The translations under genes were made by a program, and so were the position numbers. The notes under the pieces are model-generated. The model did no database searches. It was not told the origin of the DNA and saw only the letters and a program-made list of their open reading frames with translations. Positions 1-7,670 of a stretch of DNA of 52,128 nucleotides are shown here, piece by piece (the stretch's first letter is position 1; each line of letters opens with the position of its first letter). Source of the DNA: Caldilineaceae bacterium (GTDB lineage Bacteria; Chloroflexota; Anaerolineae; Caldilineales; Caldilineaceae); assembly GCA_018003515.1 (NCBI GenBank), contig JAGNDO010000033.1, positions 1 through 52,128 on the forward strand, read 5' to 3'.

Positions 1-46
1 CATTTTTCGCCATTTCTGAACAAAAACAGCCGATTTTACCGGATCT

Positions 47-111
47 TGGGAGATGCCGGGGTAGACGCATGGTCAGACTCCATGCCCTTGTGACTACCCC
101 GGCATCCCCCA
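47..111. repeat. Nested inverted repeat downstream of the leftward operon
   Basis: Arms at 47-64 and 94-111 are complementary over 18 bp with one mismatch, and a smaller hairpin (67-72 with 80-85) lies in the loop. It sits 38 bp beyond the stop codon of the last gene of the leftward operon, so it could end or stabilise that transcript. There is no T-run directly after the stem, so it is not a classical intrinsic terminator. Its size and layout resemble the other palindromic repeats of this window. Confidence 0.7.
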
Positions 112-148
112 AAGAGCCAAACTCAAGAGCGGGAGAGCGGGAGCGGGT

Positions 149-1111
149 TTATGCCACACGATAAAGCGGCTCTTCGCCTCTCAGCGCCCGCAGCAGATTC
201 TCGATGCACATCTCGCCCTGTTTGCGTTGGGCGTCAACCGTGCGTCCGCCAAGGTGGGCGGTGAGTATGACGTTGTTCAGCCCAAGCAGCGGGCTGGCGG
301 CGGGGGGTTCGTGATCAAAGGCGTCCAACCCCGCGCCGGCAATCTGGCCCGTCCGCAGGGCATCGACTAGGTCCACTTCGTCCACCAACGCCCCCCGCGC
401 ACTGTTGATCAGCAGGGCCGTGGGCTTCATGGCCGCCAGTTCCGGGGCGCCGATCAGTGGACGGTCGATCATCTCGGCGGCGGCGTGCAGGGTCAGCACA
501 TCCGCCTGGGCCAGCAACTCAGCCAAGGGGACCAGGGGCACGCTGTGGGCAGCGGCCCAAGCCGTGTCGGGATAGGGATCGTGGGCCATCACCACCATGC
601 CGAAGGCCTGCGCCCGCACACAGACCGCCTTGCCGATCCGCCCCAGGCCCACGATGCCCAGGGTTTTGTCCAGCAGTTCCATGCCGTAGAAGGCTTTCCA
701 GCCGCCTTGGGCCACATCGTTGTGGCTTTGCACCACGCCCCGGGCCAGGGCCAGGATCAGAGCCAGGGTGAGATCGGCCACGGATTCGTGGTTGGTGCCG
801 GGGGTGGCGCTGACCACGATACCCCCCGCTTTGGCCGCGGCCAGGTCGATGGTCTCCAGCCCCACGCCGTGTTTGGCGATGGTCTTGAGGCTGGGCGCGG
901 CGGCGATCACGTCGGCGGTCAGTTCATCCGTGCCGGTGATGATGGCGTCCATGCCGGGCAGTTCGGCCAGCAGCTCCGCGGCCCGGTAGGCGCGGCCCAC
1001 GCCGTTGGGGATCACTTGGCAGCCAGCCTCTTCCAGCCGGGTGATATGTTCGGGAAAGCGTTTGCCGAAGGATCGAGAACCGATCAGCACCCGCCATTTG
1101 GACTCTGTCAT
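149..1111 (-). CDS. D-isomer-specific 2-hydroxyacid dehydrogenase (phosphoglycerate dehydrogenase-like)
   Basis: The 320-residue protein has the family layout. A Rossmann NAD site GLGRIG lies at about 155-160, the substrate-binding Arg239 lies in INSARGALVDE, and Glu268 and His286 (in TAHLGG) complete the Arg/Glu/His catalytic set. Such enzymes interconvert 2-keto acids and D-2-hydroxy acids with NAD(P)H; the length is that of short SerA-like or glyoxylate/hydroxypyruvate reductases without an ACT domain. The ATG overlaps the stop of the upstream RPE-like gene (ATGA at 1108-1111), so translation is probably coupled. It is the last gene of the leftward operon. The substrate is not visible; the operon suggests a sugar-derived hydroxyacid rather than serine synthesis, which is an inference. 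Confidence 0.9.
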   Translation of the reverse strand: MTESKWRVLIGSRSFGKRFPEHITRLEEAGCQVIPNGVGRAYRAAELLAELPGMDAIITGTDELTADVIAAAPSLKTIAKHGVGLETIDLAAAKAGGIVVSATPGTNHESVADLTLALILALARGVVQSHNDVAQGGWKAFYGMELLDKTLGIVGLGRIGKAVCVRAQAFGMVVMAHDPYPDTAWAAAHSVPLVPLAELLAQADVLTLHAAAEMIDRPLIGAPELAAMKPTALLINSARGALVDEVDLVDALRTGQIAGAGLDAFDHEPPAASPLLGLNNVILTAHLGGRTVDAQRKQGEMCIENLLRALRGEEPLYRVA

Positions 1112-1812
1112 GAGCTTTGCTCCTGGACCAACTTGCGCATCTCGGATACCTCCGCGGCCATGTCGGGGACACGGTACAGACCGCCGCCAAAGGCGATGGC
1201 CGTGGCCCCTGCCGCCGCCAGATCGGGGATGTGTTGCCGTTTGACACTACCCGCCACCTGGATATCCAGATCAACCCCGGCGGCGTCGGCCATCCCCCGC
1301 ACGGCCCGGATGCGGGGCAGCACCAGCGGATTGAACACCGCGCCGTGGCTGCCCTCGCCGGTGACTCGGGAGAGCAGCAGCACCGCGTCCAGCATGGTAA
1401 GCACCGGCTCCAATCGAGCCAGCGCTGTGCCCAAAGTGAAAACCAACCCCACCCGCACGCCCAATCCGCGCACAAAGAAGAGATCCTCGTAGAGCAGGGC
1501 CGAACTTTCCACGTGGAAGAGGATCAGATCCGCGCCGGCGTCAACCAGTTGCGGGGCTACGTGGCGCACATTGGTCACACCCAGATGCACCTCGAAGGGC
1601 AGTTGGGTCAGGGGGCGCAAGGCGGCGATGGTGTGGGGGGAAAAGCCCAGATCGGGCACAAAGTGGCCGTCGAACACATCATGGTGGATGAAGTCGAGAC
1701 CGGCCGCTTCCAGCCGGGCCACCTCCTCGGCCAGGCGACCGTGATCGCCGTTGAAGAGGGCCGCGCCCAATCTGAGTTTTCTATGGGTCTGCGACATGGA
1801 CGGCGCGCCCAT
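1108..1812 (-). CDS. Ribulose-phosphate 3-epimerase-like TIM-barrel protein
   Basis: The protein has 234 residues from an ATG at 1812, chosen because a GGAGG motif lies about 8 nt upstream and the start follows the previous stop by 2 nt; the open frame extends further upstream but inside the neighbouring gene. The RPE signature is clear: an HxD motif at 43-45 in HHDVFDGHFVPD, His76 in the EVHL segment, Asp142, and a terminal phosphate-site-like FGGGLY at 208-213. However, the strand that carries the second catalytic Asp in RPE (VDGG) reads QVAGSV here, so that Asp is Ala. The PGFGGQ loop is also replaced by VTGEGSHGAVF. A changed reaction is therefore likely, for example another epimerisation, aldol cleavage or lyase step. 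Fold assignment is firm; function is open. Confidence 0.8.
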   Translation of the reverse strand: MGAPSMSQTHRKLRLGAALFNGDHGRLAEEVARLEAAGLDFIHHDVFDGHFVPDLGFSPHTIAALRPLTQLPFEVHLGVTNVRHVAPQLVDAGADLILFHVESSALLYEDLFFVRGLGVRVGLVFTLGTALARLEPVLTMLDAVLLLSRVTGEGSHGAVFNPLVLPRIRAVRGMADAAGVDLDIQVAGSVKRQHIPDLAAAGATAIAFGGGLYRVPDMAAEVSEMRKLVQEQSS

Positions 1813-1814
1813 GG

Positions 1815-2477
1815 TTATGCCTCCATCTCGATGGCGATGGCCCGCACGGGGCAGGCATCCAAGCCCACAACCGGCCAAGGCAGGGCGATGAGGAAGCAGC
1901 GCTGGGTTTGCAGTTCGACCAAGTTGTTCAGGCACTCAAGAATCGGCACCGCGGCGTGCATGAGGAGGCGATGATCCGGGTGATGGCTCACGCCCCGCAC
2001 CTCAAAGCCGGAGCTGTCCGTGCCCAGACAACTGATCTTGCGGTCGTCCACCAGCCACTGCATGGCCTCTTCGGTGATGAACGGTCGATCATGGGAGGCC
2101 GGTGTGCGATAGGCGGTGTGGCGTCCGGTCATGGTGAGTACGCGGTCGCCAACTTGAATGTCCCCGGCGGCCTGAATGTCCGCCAGGGTGATGGCCTCGT
2201 TGACGCTCTTGTGCCGGAAATCGAGCACGATGGCCGGCCCCATCAGTTTCTCGATAGGGAGGCTGGCCGTGTCGCCGCCGTCGGTCAGGAAGTGCAGCGG
2301 CGCTTCCACATGGGTGCCCACATGGGACCACATGTAGACCAGGGACATGATGTCGCCCTCCGCACCCGTGCGTTTGTCCCGCTGGGCCAGTTCCAGGGTG
2401 TATTGTTCTTTGAAGGGAATCAGTTTGTGGGTCAGGTCGACCACACGGCCTTTGGGAATGCTGGTTGTATTTTGCAT
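1815..2477 (-). CDS. Cyclase-family metal-dependent hydrolase
   Basis: The 220-residue protein belongs to the cyclase / kynurenine-formamidase-like family. The metal motif HxGTHxDxPxH appears at residues 52-62 as HVGTHVEAPLH, with Glu in place of the usual Asp. The N-terminal strand VVDLTHKL is also typical. Family members open amides or lactones or act on carbinolamides using Zn or Mn. Kynurenine formamidase itself is unlikely because no tryptophan-catabolic gene is nearby. In this sugar operon a lactone- or amide-opening role is plausible but is only inferred. The gene lies 60 bp after the aldo/keto reductase start side and 2 bp before the RPE-like start, so it is in the same transcript. 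Confidence 0.85.
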   Translation of the reverse strand: MQNTTSIPKGRVVDLTHKLIPFKEQYTLELAQRDKRTGAEGDIMSLVYMWSHVGTHVEAPLHFLTDGGDTASLPIEKLMGPAIVLDFRHKSVNEAITLADIQAAGDIQVGDRVLTMTGRHTAYRTPASHDRPFITEEAMQWLVDDRKISCLGTDSSGFEVRGVSHHPDHRLLMHAAVPILECLNNLVELQTQRCFLIALPWPVVGLDACPVRAIAIEMEA

Positions 2478-2537
2478 GGGTGGTTTATTCCTTTGTTTTG
2501 ATTTGGGTTTTGGATCTAAACAACGTCGAAAGACGAT

Positions 2538-3368
2538 TTAGAAATCGAAATCAGCCGGATCTGGCCCAAAGTGCTTTTCTTGATCAAGGGCGTCCAGGGT
2601 GTCCATCTCTTCCTGAGACAGCTCAAAGTCAAAAATCTGACTATTCTCAACGATGCGGCTGGGGTTGTTTGATTTGGGGATCGTGATCACGTCATGTTGC
2701 AGATCCCAGCGTAGGACGATCTGCGCCGGGGACTTGTGATATTTCTCAGCCAGTTTTTGCACAACAGGGACAGTCGTAATGTGCCCCTGCATGAGCGGAC
2801 TCCAGGCTTCAAACTGAATCCTGTGGCTTTGACAAAACGCCAACAGGTCGGGTTGAACAAGGTACGGATGATACTCCACCTGATTCACGCTGGGGACGAC
2901 TTGGCTATCACGCAAAATATCTTCCAGATGGGGAATCAAGAAATTACTGACGCCAATCGCTTTGGCACGGCCGCTTTGATAGATCTTTTCCATCTCTTGC
3001 CACGTCTCTTGATAGCACCCCTTCACCGGCCAATGAATCAGATACAAATCCACATACTCAGTCTCCAGACGGTTCAGGCTTTCGTCAAACGCCGCCAAGG
3101 TACGCCTGGCGCGCTGGTCATCATTCCACACCTTGGTGGTCAAGAAGATATCCTCGCGGGGGATGCCGCTTTCTCGCATCGCTTTGCCCACACCACGCTC
3201 ATTCCCGTAGACGGCCGCCGTGTCAATGCTGCGATAGCCGACATCCAAGGCGTATTTGACCGCTTTTTCCACTTCGCCACCATCTTCGATCTGAAAAACA
3301 CCAAACCCCAACCAGGGCATTTCGACGCCATTATTTAACAGTGCGCAATCCTTGATGCTGTTGATCAT
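2538..3368 (-). CDS. Aldo/keto reductase
   Basis: The protein has 276 residues. I chose the ATG at 3368 because an AGGAGA motif lies 8-9 nt upstream; an in-frame TTG at 3401 has no comparable site. The catalytic tetrad of the AKR superfamily is complete: Asp49 and Tyr54 (DTAAVYGNE), Lys79 (TTKVW) and His112 (LIHWP). The NADPH-binding IPKSN segment is near the C terminus. Length and motifs match the 2,5-diketo-gluconate reductase-like group of cytosolic NADPH-dependent reductases acting on aldehydes and keto-sugars. It lies between the GHMP kinase and the cyclase in the leftward operon. Codon texture looks slightly AT-richer than its neighbours, which could mean separate acquisition, but I could not measure this. 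Confidence 0.92.
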   Translation of the reverse strand: MINSIKDCALLNNGVEMPWLGFGVFQIEDGGEVEKAVKYALDVGYRSIDTAAVYGNERGVGKAMRESGIPREDIFLTTKVWNDDQRARRTLAAFDESLNRLETEYVDLYLIHWPVKGCYQETWQEMEKIYQSGRAKAIGVSNFLIPHLEDILRDSQVVPSVNQVEYHPYLVQPDLLAFCQSHRIQFEAWSPLMQGHITTVPVVQKLAEKYHKSPAQIVLRWDLQHDVITIPKSNNPSRIVENSQIFDFELSQEEMDTLDALDQEKHFGPDPADFDF

Positions 3369-3434
3369 CCTGTCTATCTCCTCTTGTGTATAACCATCCA
3401 AATCAGTTGATTTTGATAAACGAGGCTTTCACCG

Positions 3435-4472
3435 CTAACTTTTTTCCCAGACCTCGGCCGACTCAACCCGTGTGCCCGGCGCGCCCGTGTTGACGGCAAA
3501 CGCCCGCCCACCCACGGCTTCGATGGCGGCGATGACGGCCGGCTGGGTCTGCGGTTCGGCGATGGCAATGATGATCCCGCCGCCACCGGCGCCGGAGATC
3601 TTGGCCCCAAACGCCCCGGCCCCGATGGCGGCCTCGATCTGCTGCACGTTTTCCGGCGCGGAGGAGCCGATGCGCTCCTGGATCAGCTCGTGCAAATTGA
3701 ACAGGGTGCCCAGGGCGGGCAGATCGCCCGTGGTCATGTTGGCCTGGATTTGTGCCACAAGCCAGCCCATGTCCGTAAAGAGGTGCATACGAGCCGGTTC
3801 AGCTTCGAGAAAATGGCGCACGATGGTGTTGATCTTGGCCGTGCTGCGGTCCGCCACGAAGGATTGGCCCACCACCAGGGGCAAGGCCGCGGTCTGGGCC
3901 AGGGGTTGTGCGCCCGCCCGCACGGCGTAGCGGATCAGCCCGCCATGCACGCAGGTGCTGCTGTCCAAAGCCGAGGCCACCCCGCCGTGGGCGATGATGT
4001 CTCCCTGCCAGGCGGCTTGAATCAGATCCGCCGGGTCAGGATCACCCCCGGCCAGCTTGAACACGGCCAGGGCCATTGAAGTGGCCGCCGCCGCGCCCGA
4101 CCCCAGGCCCGAGCTGATGGGAATGCTTGATCGCCACTCAATATCCAAACCGGGACTGTCAATCTGTTCAACAATAAACGAAAGAACATAGCGGGTGGGG
4201 GCAAAAAAATCTCGGGCGATTTCTCGGATCTCGTCCAGCTGATCTGCCCGGCGCAGGGCGTCTACGTGGGTTTTGAAGGCGAAAAGCTGTTGGCGGGAGC
4301 AAGCCTCAAAACGATCTCCCGCACGAAAAGTAAAATCGGCATCATCACGCGTACTCACCCGGCAAGTGGTGCGCAGGCTGATGGCCGTGCTGAGGGCAGG
4401 CTGGGTGCGGTTCACACCGTGGTCACCGCACAGGATGATTTTGGCCGGGCTTGATGTGACAAGGCTTGGCAT
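3435..4472 (-). CDS. GHMP-family kinase (mevalonate kinase-like or sugar kinase)
   Basis: The 345-residue protein has the three GHMP signatures. The N-terminal motif SSPAKIILCGDHGV (7-20) resembles the mevalonate/galactokinase start. The phosphate-binding loop PISSGLGSGAAAAT occupies 118-131, and the C-terminal GAKISGAGGGG is near 295-305. The ATG at 4472 has a GAGGGGAA Shine-Dalgarno-like sequence and begins 11 bp after the preceding stop. By sequence style it is closest to mevalonate kinases, but no other isoprenoid gene is present. Its place between a lactonase-like gene and an aldo/keto reductase argues for a sugar or sugar-acid substrate. Family is firm; substrate is not assignable here. 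Confidence 0.88.
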   Translation of the reverse strand: MPSLVTSSPAKIILCGDHGVNRTQPALSTAISLRTTCRVSTRDDADFTFRAGDRFEACSRQQLFAFKTHVDALRRADQLDEIREIARDFFAPTRYVLSFIVEQIDSPGLDIEWRSSIPISSGLGSGAAAATSMALAVFKLAGGDPDPADLIQAAWQGDIIAHGGVASALDSSTCVHGGLIRYAVRAGAQPLAQTAALPLVVGQSFVADRSTAKINTIVRHFLEAEPARMHLFTDMGWLVAQIQANMTTGDLPALGTLFNLHELIQERIGSSAPENVQQIEAAIGAGAFGAKISGAGGGGIIIAIAEPQTQPAVIAAIEAVGGRAFAVNTGAPGTRVESAEVWEKS

Positions 4473-4483
4473 GGGTGTTCCCC

Positions 4484-6448
4484 TCAGCTATCCAGACGCA
4501 TCAACCCATAGGGCCACAGGGTGAGGGCAAGCCGACCGTCCCGGGTGATATGGGTTTCTGGCGCTTCTGCTCGAAATTCTTCCGGGGAAGTCATGGCTTG
4601 GACGACATTTGTTTCATCCAGGGAACGGCTGTGCAGCCGGGCGGGCAGACCGCTCAACGCTATCTGTTGGGGGTCATTGCTTAGATTGGCGATGAGAAGC
4701 CGCCATCGATTCCCCTGGCGCAGGGCCAGTCCCTCCACAAGCAATGGATTACTGCTTTCGACCGGAAGTATCTCGCCTCCGGCAAAGTCGCCCAGGTCGG
4801 CGAAGACGTGATAGAGAGGAAAGACCGCGCCGGGCAGGGAGTGGAATTGTTGGGGCAGGGACGACCCGGCCTCGGTTTCCATCACCCCGCGCCAGCCGGT
4901 GGTTTCGTAGTATGTCAGGCTTTGCAGATGGCTGCCGGTCAGATATTTCAAGCTCCCCAAAGTCCAGCCTGCCCCAAACAGGGACATCTGGCGCGGGTCA
5001 ACTTGCGGCGGCAGTTGGCCTGGCTCCGGGGCCGCTTCGGGGCCGGTGGCGCTGGGATTGAAGCGCATCTTCAGCGTCACCGGGGAGACGGCCAGGGGGG
5101 TATCCGCCACAAAAGATCGGGCGCTGGTCACGGTAGTGGCTTGGGCGGCCAGGGTTTCCACCAAGGAGAGGTTGTCGAAGGCGTGGACTTGAGGGTTGAG
5201 GGAATAGGCGACCAGATCCAGGTCGGCGGCGTTCGGGCGGTTGCGGTTGAGTTCGGTGAAGAAGACGTTTGTGCCCGCACCCACGGGGATGGCCGGGTCG
5301 TAGGCCGATAGATGGCGGCGCGCCATCTGCACCCACCGAACGGCGGTGACTTTTTCCTGCTCGTGAAAGATCAGCCAGCGCTTGACCGGTGGCTGCACGG
5401 CCTGCAAGCCCACGACCAACTCCGCCAATTCCGACTCCGCCTGATCAGAGAGGAAGAGTGCAACTTCGAGTTTTGCCCCAATTGCCTGGGCCTCAACGTT
5501 GGCCTGGCGCAGGGTTTCAGCCCATCCCGCTTGGGACAGGTGCAGATCCACCCGCAGATGGGACAAGTGCAACGCCCGCAGCCGGATGATCTCCCGCTCG
5601 CTCAACGCTTGTCCGTGGCTGGCGCAACCCAAACCGATGGCGGGCAAGGGCTTGGCCGGGCCGTCGCCTATTTTCAAGGTTAGTCCATTGCTCTCTTCCG
5701 TCTCCGCCAGATCAGGAACCTGACCCTTCAGCCGCAAAGTGATGGCCTGCCGGACACGGGTTCCCGCCGCCACCTCGACCGGGAAGGGTAGACGTAGCGG
5801 CGTGCAGTAGGTCTTGTACGAGGCGTCGGTCCAGTTGCGCTGGTCTTCCATCTCGAAGATGTCGCCCTCGAAACGAATCTCGGCCTCGACGCCCTCAGTT
5901 AGGGGATAAGTCATGGCGGCCATCTCATTAAAGGGGATGACCGGCTTGACTTCACCATTTATCACAAACTGGGGGGCAATGGCGAGGGGGAACTGTGCCT
6001 CGTCGTGGCTGCCGCCAACATGGGCCACGCGGCAAGGGGAACCGGCCAGATCCATGGGATGCAAGACGCAGAAGCCAACGCGATTGCGCCGAAAGTCGCT
6101 ACGGGCCACGCCGTCCATGACAAAGCGGATCGTGCCATCCGGCTGACCGGTGATTTCGCCCTGCCAGAAGAAATCGATATCGCCTAATTTGCACTCCACA
6201 TCATAGCTGATGTGGAAGCTGCGCTCGTCGGCCTCGATCTTGACGTTGGCGAACTGGGGCAATGCCGTGCCCCAGTTATGATCCCGGATCGCCACGTACA
6301 GGCGGCGCACGATTTCATGTCGGCCCAGGCGGATGGTGCGCAGATCGCCGTTTTCATACTCCAACGAGAGCGGCCCGGCCCGCAGGGGGATGCGTTCCGG
6401 CAAGGGCATCTCCGTGCCATACAACAGGACATTGCGTGAAAGCGTCAT
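4484..6448 (-). CDS. D-apionate lactonase-like protein (ApnL family by resemblance)
   Basis: The protein has 654 residues from ATG 6448, which has AGGAG at a 6-nt spacing; an ATG at 6454 abuts the same motif and is less likely. The N-terminal third is a beta-rich domain with the segments LLYGTEMPLPERIPLRAGPL, RRLYVAIRDHNWGT and EMEDQRNWTDASYKTYC. From memory these are hallmark segments of the family that contains the characterised D-apionate lactonase ApnL. A middle region (about 285-500) looks like a TIM barrel, followed by a C-terminal beta domain. No signal peptide is visible, so it should be cytoplasmic. It is the first gene of the leftward operon, directly under the divergent promoter. 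Homologues may use other aldonolactones, so only the family is proposed. Confidence 0.6.
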   Translation of the reverse strand: MTLSRNVLLYGTEMPLPERIPLRAGPLSLEYENGDLRTIRLGRHEIVRRLYVAIRDHNWGTALPQFANVKIEADERSFHISYDVECKLGDIDFFWQGEITGQPDGTIRFVMDGVARSDFRRNRVGFCVLHPMDLAGSPCRVAHVGGSHDEAQFPLAIAPQFVINGEVKPVIPFNEMAAMTYPLTEGVEAEIRFEGDIFEMEDQRNWTDASYKTYCTPLRLPFPVEVAAGTRVRQAITLRLKGQVPDLAETEESNGLTLKIGDGPAKPLPAIGLGCASHGQALSEREIIRLRALHLSHLRVDLHLSQAGWAETLRQANVEAQAIGAKLEVALFLSDQAESELAELVVGLQAVQPPVKRWLIFHEQEKVTAVRWVQMARRHLSAYDPAIPVGAGTNVFFTELNRNRPNAADLDLVAYSLNPQVHAFDNLSLVETLAAQATTVTSARSFVADTPLAVSPVTLKMRFNPSATGPEAAPEPGQLPPQVDPRQMSLFGAGWTLGSLKYLTGSHLQSLTYYETTGWRGVMETEAGSSLPQQFHSLPGAVFPLYHVFADLGDFAGGEILPVESSNPLLVEGLALRQGNRWRLLIANLSNDPQQIALSGLPARLHSRSLDETNVVQAMTSPEEFRAEAPETHITRDGRLALTLWPYGLMRLDS

Positions 6449-6501
6449 GGCCATCTCCTGGAAATGTGTGGCAAGCGCAAGGTGGTACGACCACATACCA
6501 C

Positions 6502-6530
6502 AATCTAGCACGAATCTATGCGCATGTCAA
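6502..6530 (-). promoter_or_regulatory. Sigma70-like promoter of the leftward operon
   Basis: Read on the minus strand, a perfect -35 TTGACA (6525-6530) is followed after exactly 17 nt by TAGATT (6502-6507) as -10. The start of transcription would be near 6495, about 47 nt before the lactonase-like start codon. An operator-like sequence lies upstream of it at 6547-6572, centred near -64. Confidence 0.65.
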
Positions 6531-6546
6531 GAGAAATTCTAAAATT

Positions 6547-6572
6547 TGAACAAGTGAACATGAGTGGGCAAA
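6547..6572. promoter_or_regulatory. Operator-like site O1 for the adjacent SorC-type regulator
   Basis: This 26-bp sequence matches the reverse complement of 6636-6661 at 22 of 26 positions, including a perfect 13-bp run (6547-6559). It lies upstream of the leftward -35 box, centred about 64 bp before the predicted transcription start, a position typical for an activator site. That the neighbouring regulator binds it is inferred from the duplication and the location. Confidence 0.6.
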
Positions 6573-6594
6573 TGAACGGCGTGGAAATGAATAG

Positions 6595-6623
6595 TTGACA
6601 TCGTTGAAAAGTTGCCGTATGAT
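6595..6623 (+). promoter_or_regulatory. Sigma70-like promoter of the regulator and rightward operon
   Basis: A perfect -35 TTGACA (6595-6600) and a -10 TATGAT (6618-6623) are separated by 17 nt. Transcription would begin near 6630, directly before the second operator-like site and about 43 nt before the chosen ATG of the regulator. The geometry fits repression of the promoter by a protein bound at 6636-6661. Confidence 0.7.
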
Positions 6624-6635
6624 GCATGTGTGACA

Positions 6636-6661
6636 TTTGCTCACCCCCGTTCACTTGTTCA
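6636..6661. promoter_or_regulatory. Operator-like site O2 overlapping the regulator leader
   Basis: This is the inverted partner of 6547-6572 (22 of 26 matches; a perfect 13-bp run at 6649-6661). It covers roughly +6 to +31 of the predicted rightward transcript, ahead of the start codon, where bound protein would block elongation. Autoregulation by the SorC-type regulator is the simplest reading. Confidence 0.6.
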
Positions 6662-6672
6662 GCGAACCCTCC

Positions 6673-7614
6673 ATGACAACAGACTCAGCGCGACGAAAAG
6701 TCCTATACAAGGTGGCCCGGGCCTATTACGAGGACGAGTTGTCTCAGCGCGAGATCGGTCAACGCCTGGGATTGTCGCGTATCAAAATCTCGCGTCTGTT
6801 ACAGCAGGCGCGGGATGAAAAGATCATTCAGATCACCATCACGCCGCCCGCCGACTCCAACGCCGACCTGGAGCGGGCGCTGGAGAAGCGGTATGGTTTG
6901 CTGGAAGCCGTCATCGTTACGCCTGATCGCTATGACCAGGTCGGAATCGTCCCGGCGTTGGGGCAGGCCGCGGCGGATAATCTGGTGCGCTGTTTGGAGG
7001 GGAATGAGATCGTGGGGCTGAGTTGGGGCACGACGATCCATGCCGTGATTGAGGCATTGCCTGTCATGAGCTGGCCCGACTTAACCGTTGTTCAGCTTTT
7101 GGGCGGTCTGGGGCGGCCCGAGGCGGAGGTCCACGGCACGGATTTGGCCCGGCGCATGGCCCAGGCTTTCAATGCCAAGCTGCGTTTGCTGCCCGCCCCT
7201 GGGGTGGTCAGCAGCAAATTGGTGTGCGATGCCCTGGTGCAAGATCCCCAGATTGGCGGCACCTTGGCCCTGGGCGAGCAGGCGGATGTGGCTTTGCTCG
7301 GCATTGGCATCCCCCTCCTCGGCTCGGTGGTGGCGCAGTCGGATATTCTCAGCAGGGAAGAGATCATTCAGTTGATGAACGATGGCGCAGTAGGTGATAT
7401 CGCCCTGCGCTTCTTCGACCGCACGGGCCAGATCATGGACCACGAAGTCAACGAACGCACCATCGGTCTGAGCTTGCAGCAGTTGGCAAAGATTCCCCGG
7501 CGGATTGGGGTGGCTGGCGGCGAGGGCAAGTTTGATGTGGTTCGGGGTGCCTTGCTGGGGAAACTGATCAATGTCTTGGTGACGGATGATCGCACGGCTG
7601 GGCAGTTGCTTTAG
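6673..7614 (+). CDS. SorC/DeoR-family sugar-binding transcriptional regulator
   Basis: The protein has 313 residues from ATG 6673; a TTG at 6637 would place the start inside the operator-like sequence and is rejected. The N terminus holds a helix-turn-helix (about residues 25-50, [20 protein letters not shown]). The rest is a SorC/CggR-type effector domain of the NagB/RpiA-like fold, with [11 protein letters not shown] and [16 protein letters not shown] typical of sugar-phosphate binding. Such regulators sense a phosphorylated intermediate of the pathway they control. The gene faces the lactonase-like operon and is followed after 56 bp by the FGGY kinase, so it probably controls both directions. 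No strong Shine-Dalgarno is visible before the ATG. Confidence 0.93.
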   Translation: MTTDSARRKVLYKVARAYYEDELSQREIGQRLGLSRIKISRLLQQARDEKIIQITITPPADSNADLERALEKRYGLLEAVIVTPDRYDQVGIVPALGQAAADNLVRCLEGNEIVGLSWGTTIHAVIEALPVMSWPDLTVVQLLGGLGRPEAEVHGTDLARRMAQAFNAKLRLLPAPGVVSSKLVCDALVQDPQIGGTLALGEQADVALLGIGIPLLGSVVAQSDILSREEIIQLMNDGAVGDIALRFFDRTGQIMDHEVNERTIGLSLQQLAKIPRRIGVAGGEGKFDVVRGALLGKLINVLVTDDRTAGQLL

Positions 7615-7670
7615 GACGGCACGCAGGTCTATTCTCTCAACACACCTCACGTAAACGGAGAGATTTCTCA

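Noticed and set aside
47-111. Classical intrinsic terminator for the leftward operon
   Set aside because: The stem is strong but no T-run follows it on the minus strand; reported as a repeat with a possible termination role instead.
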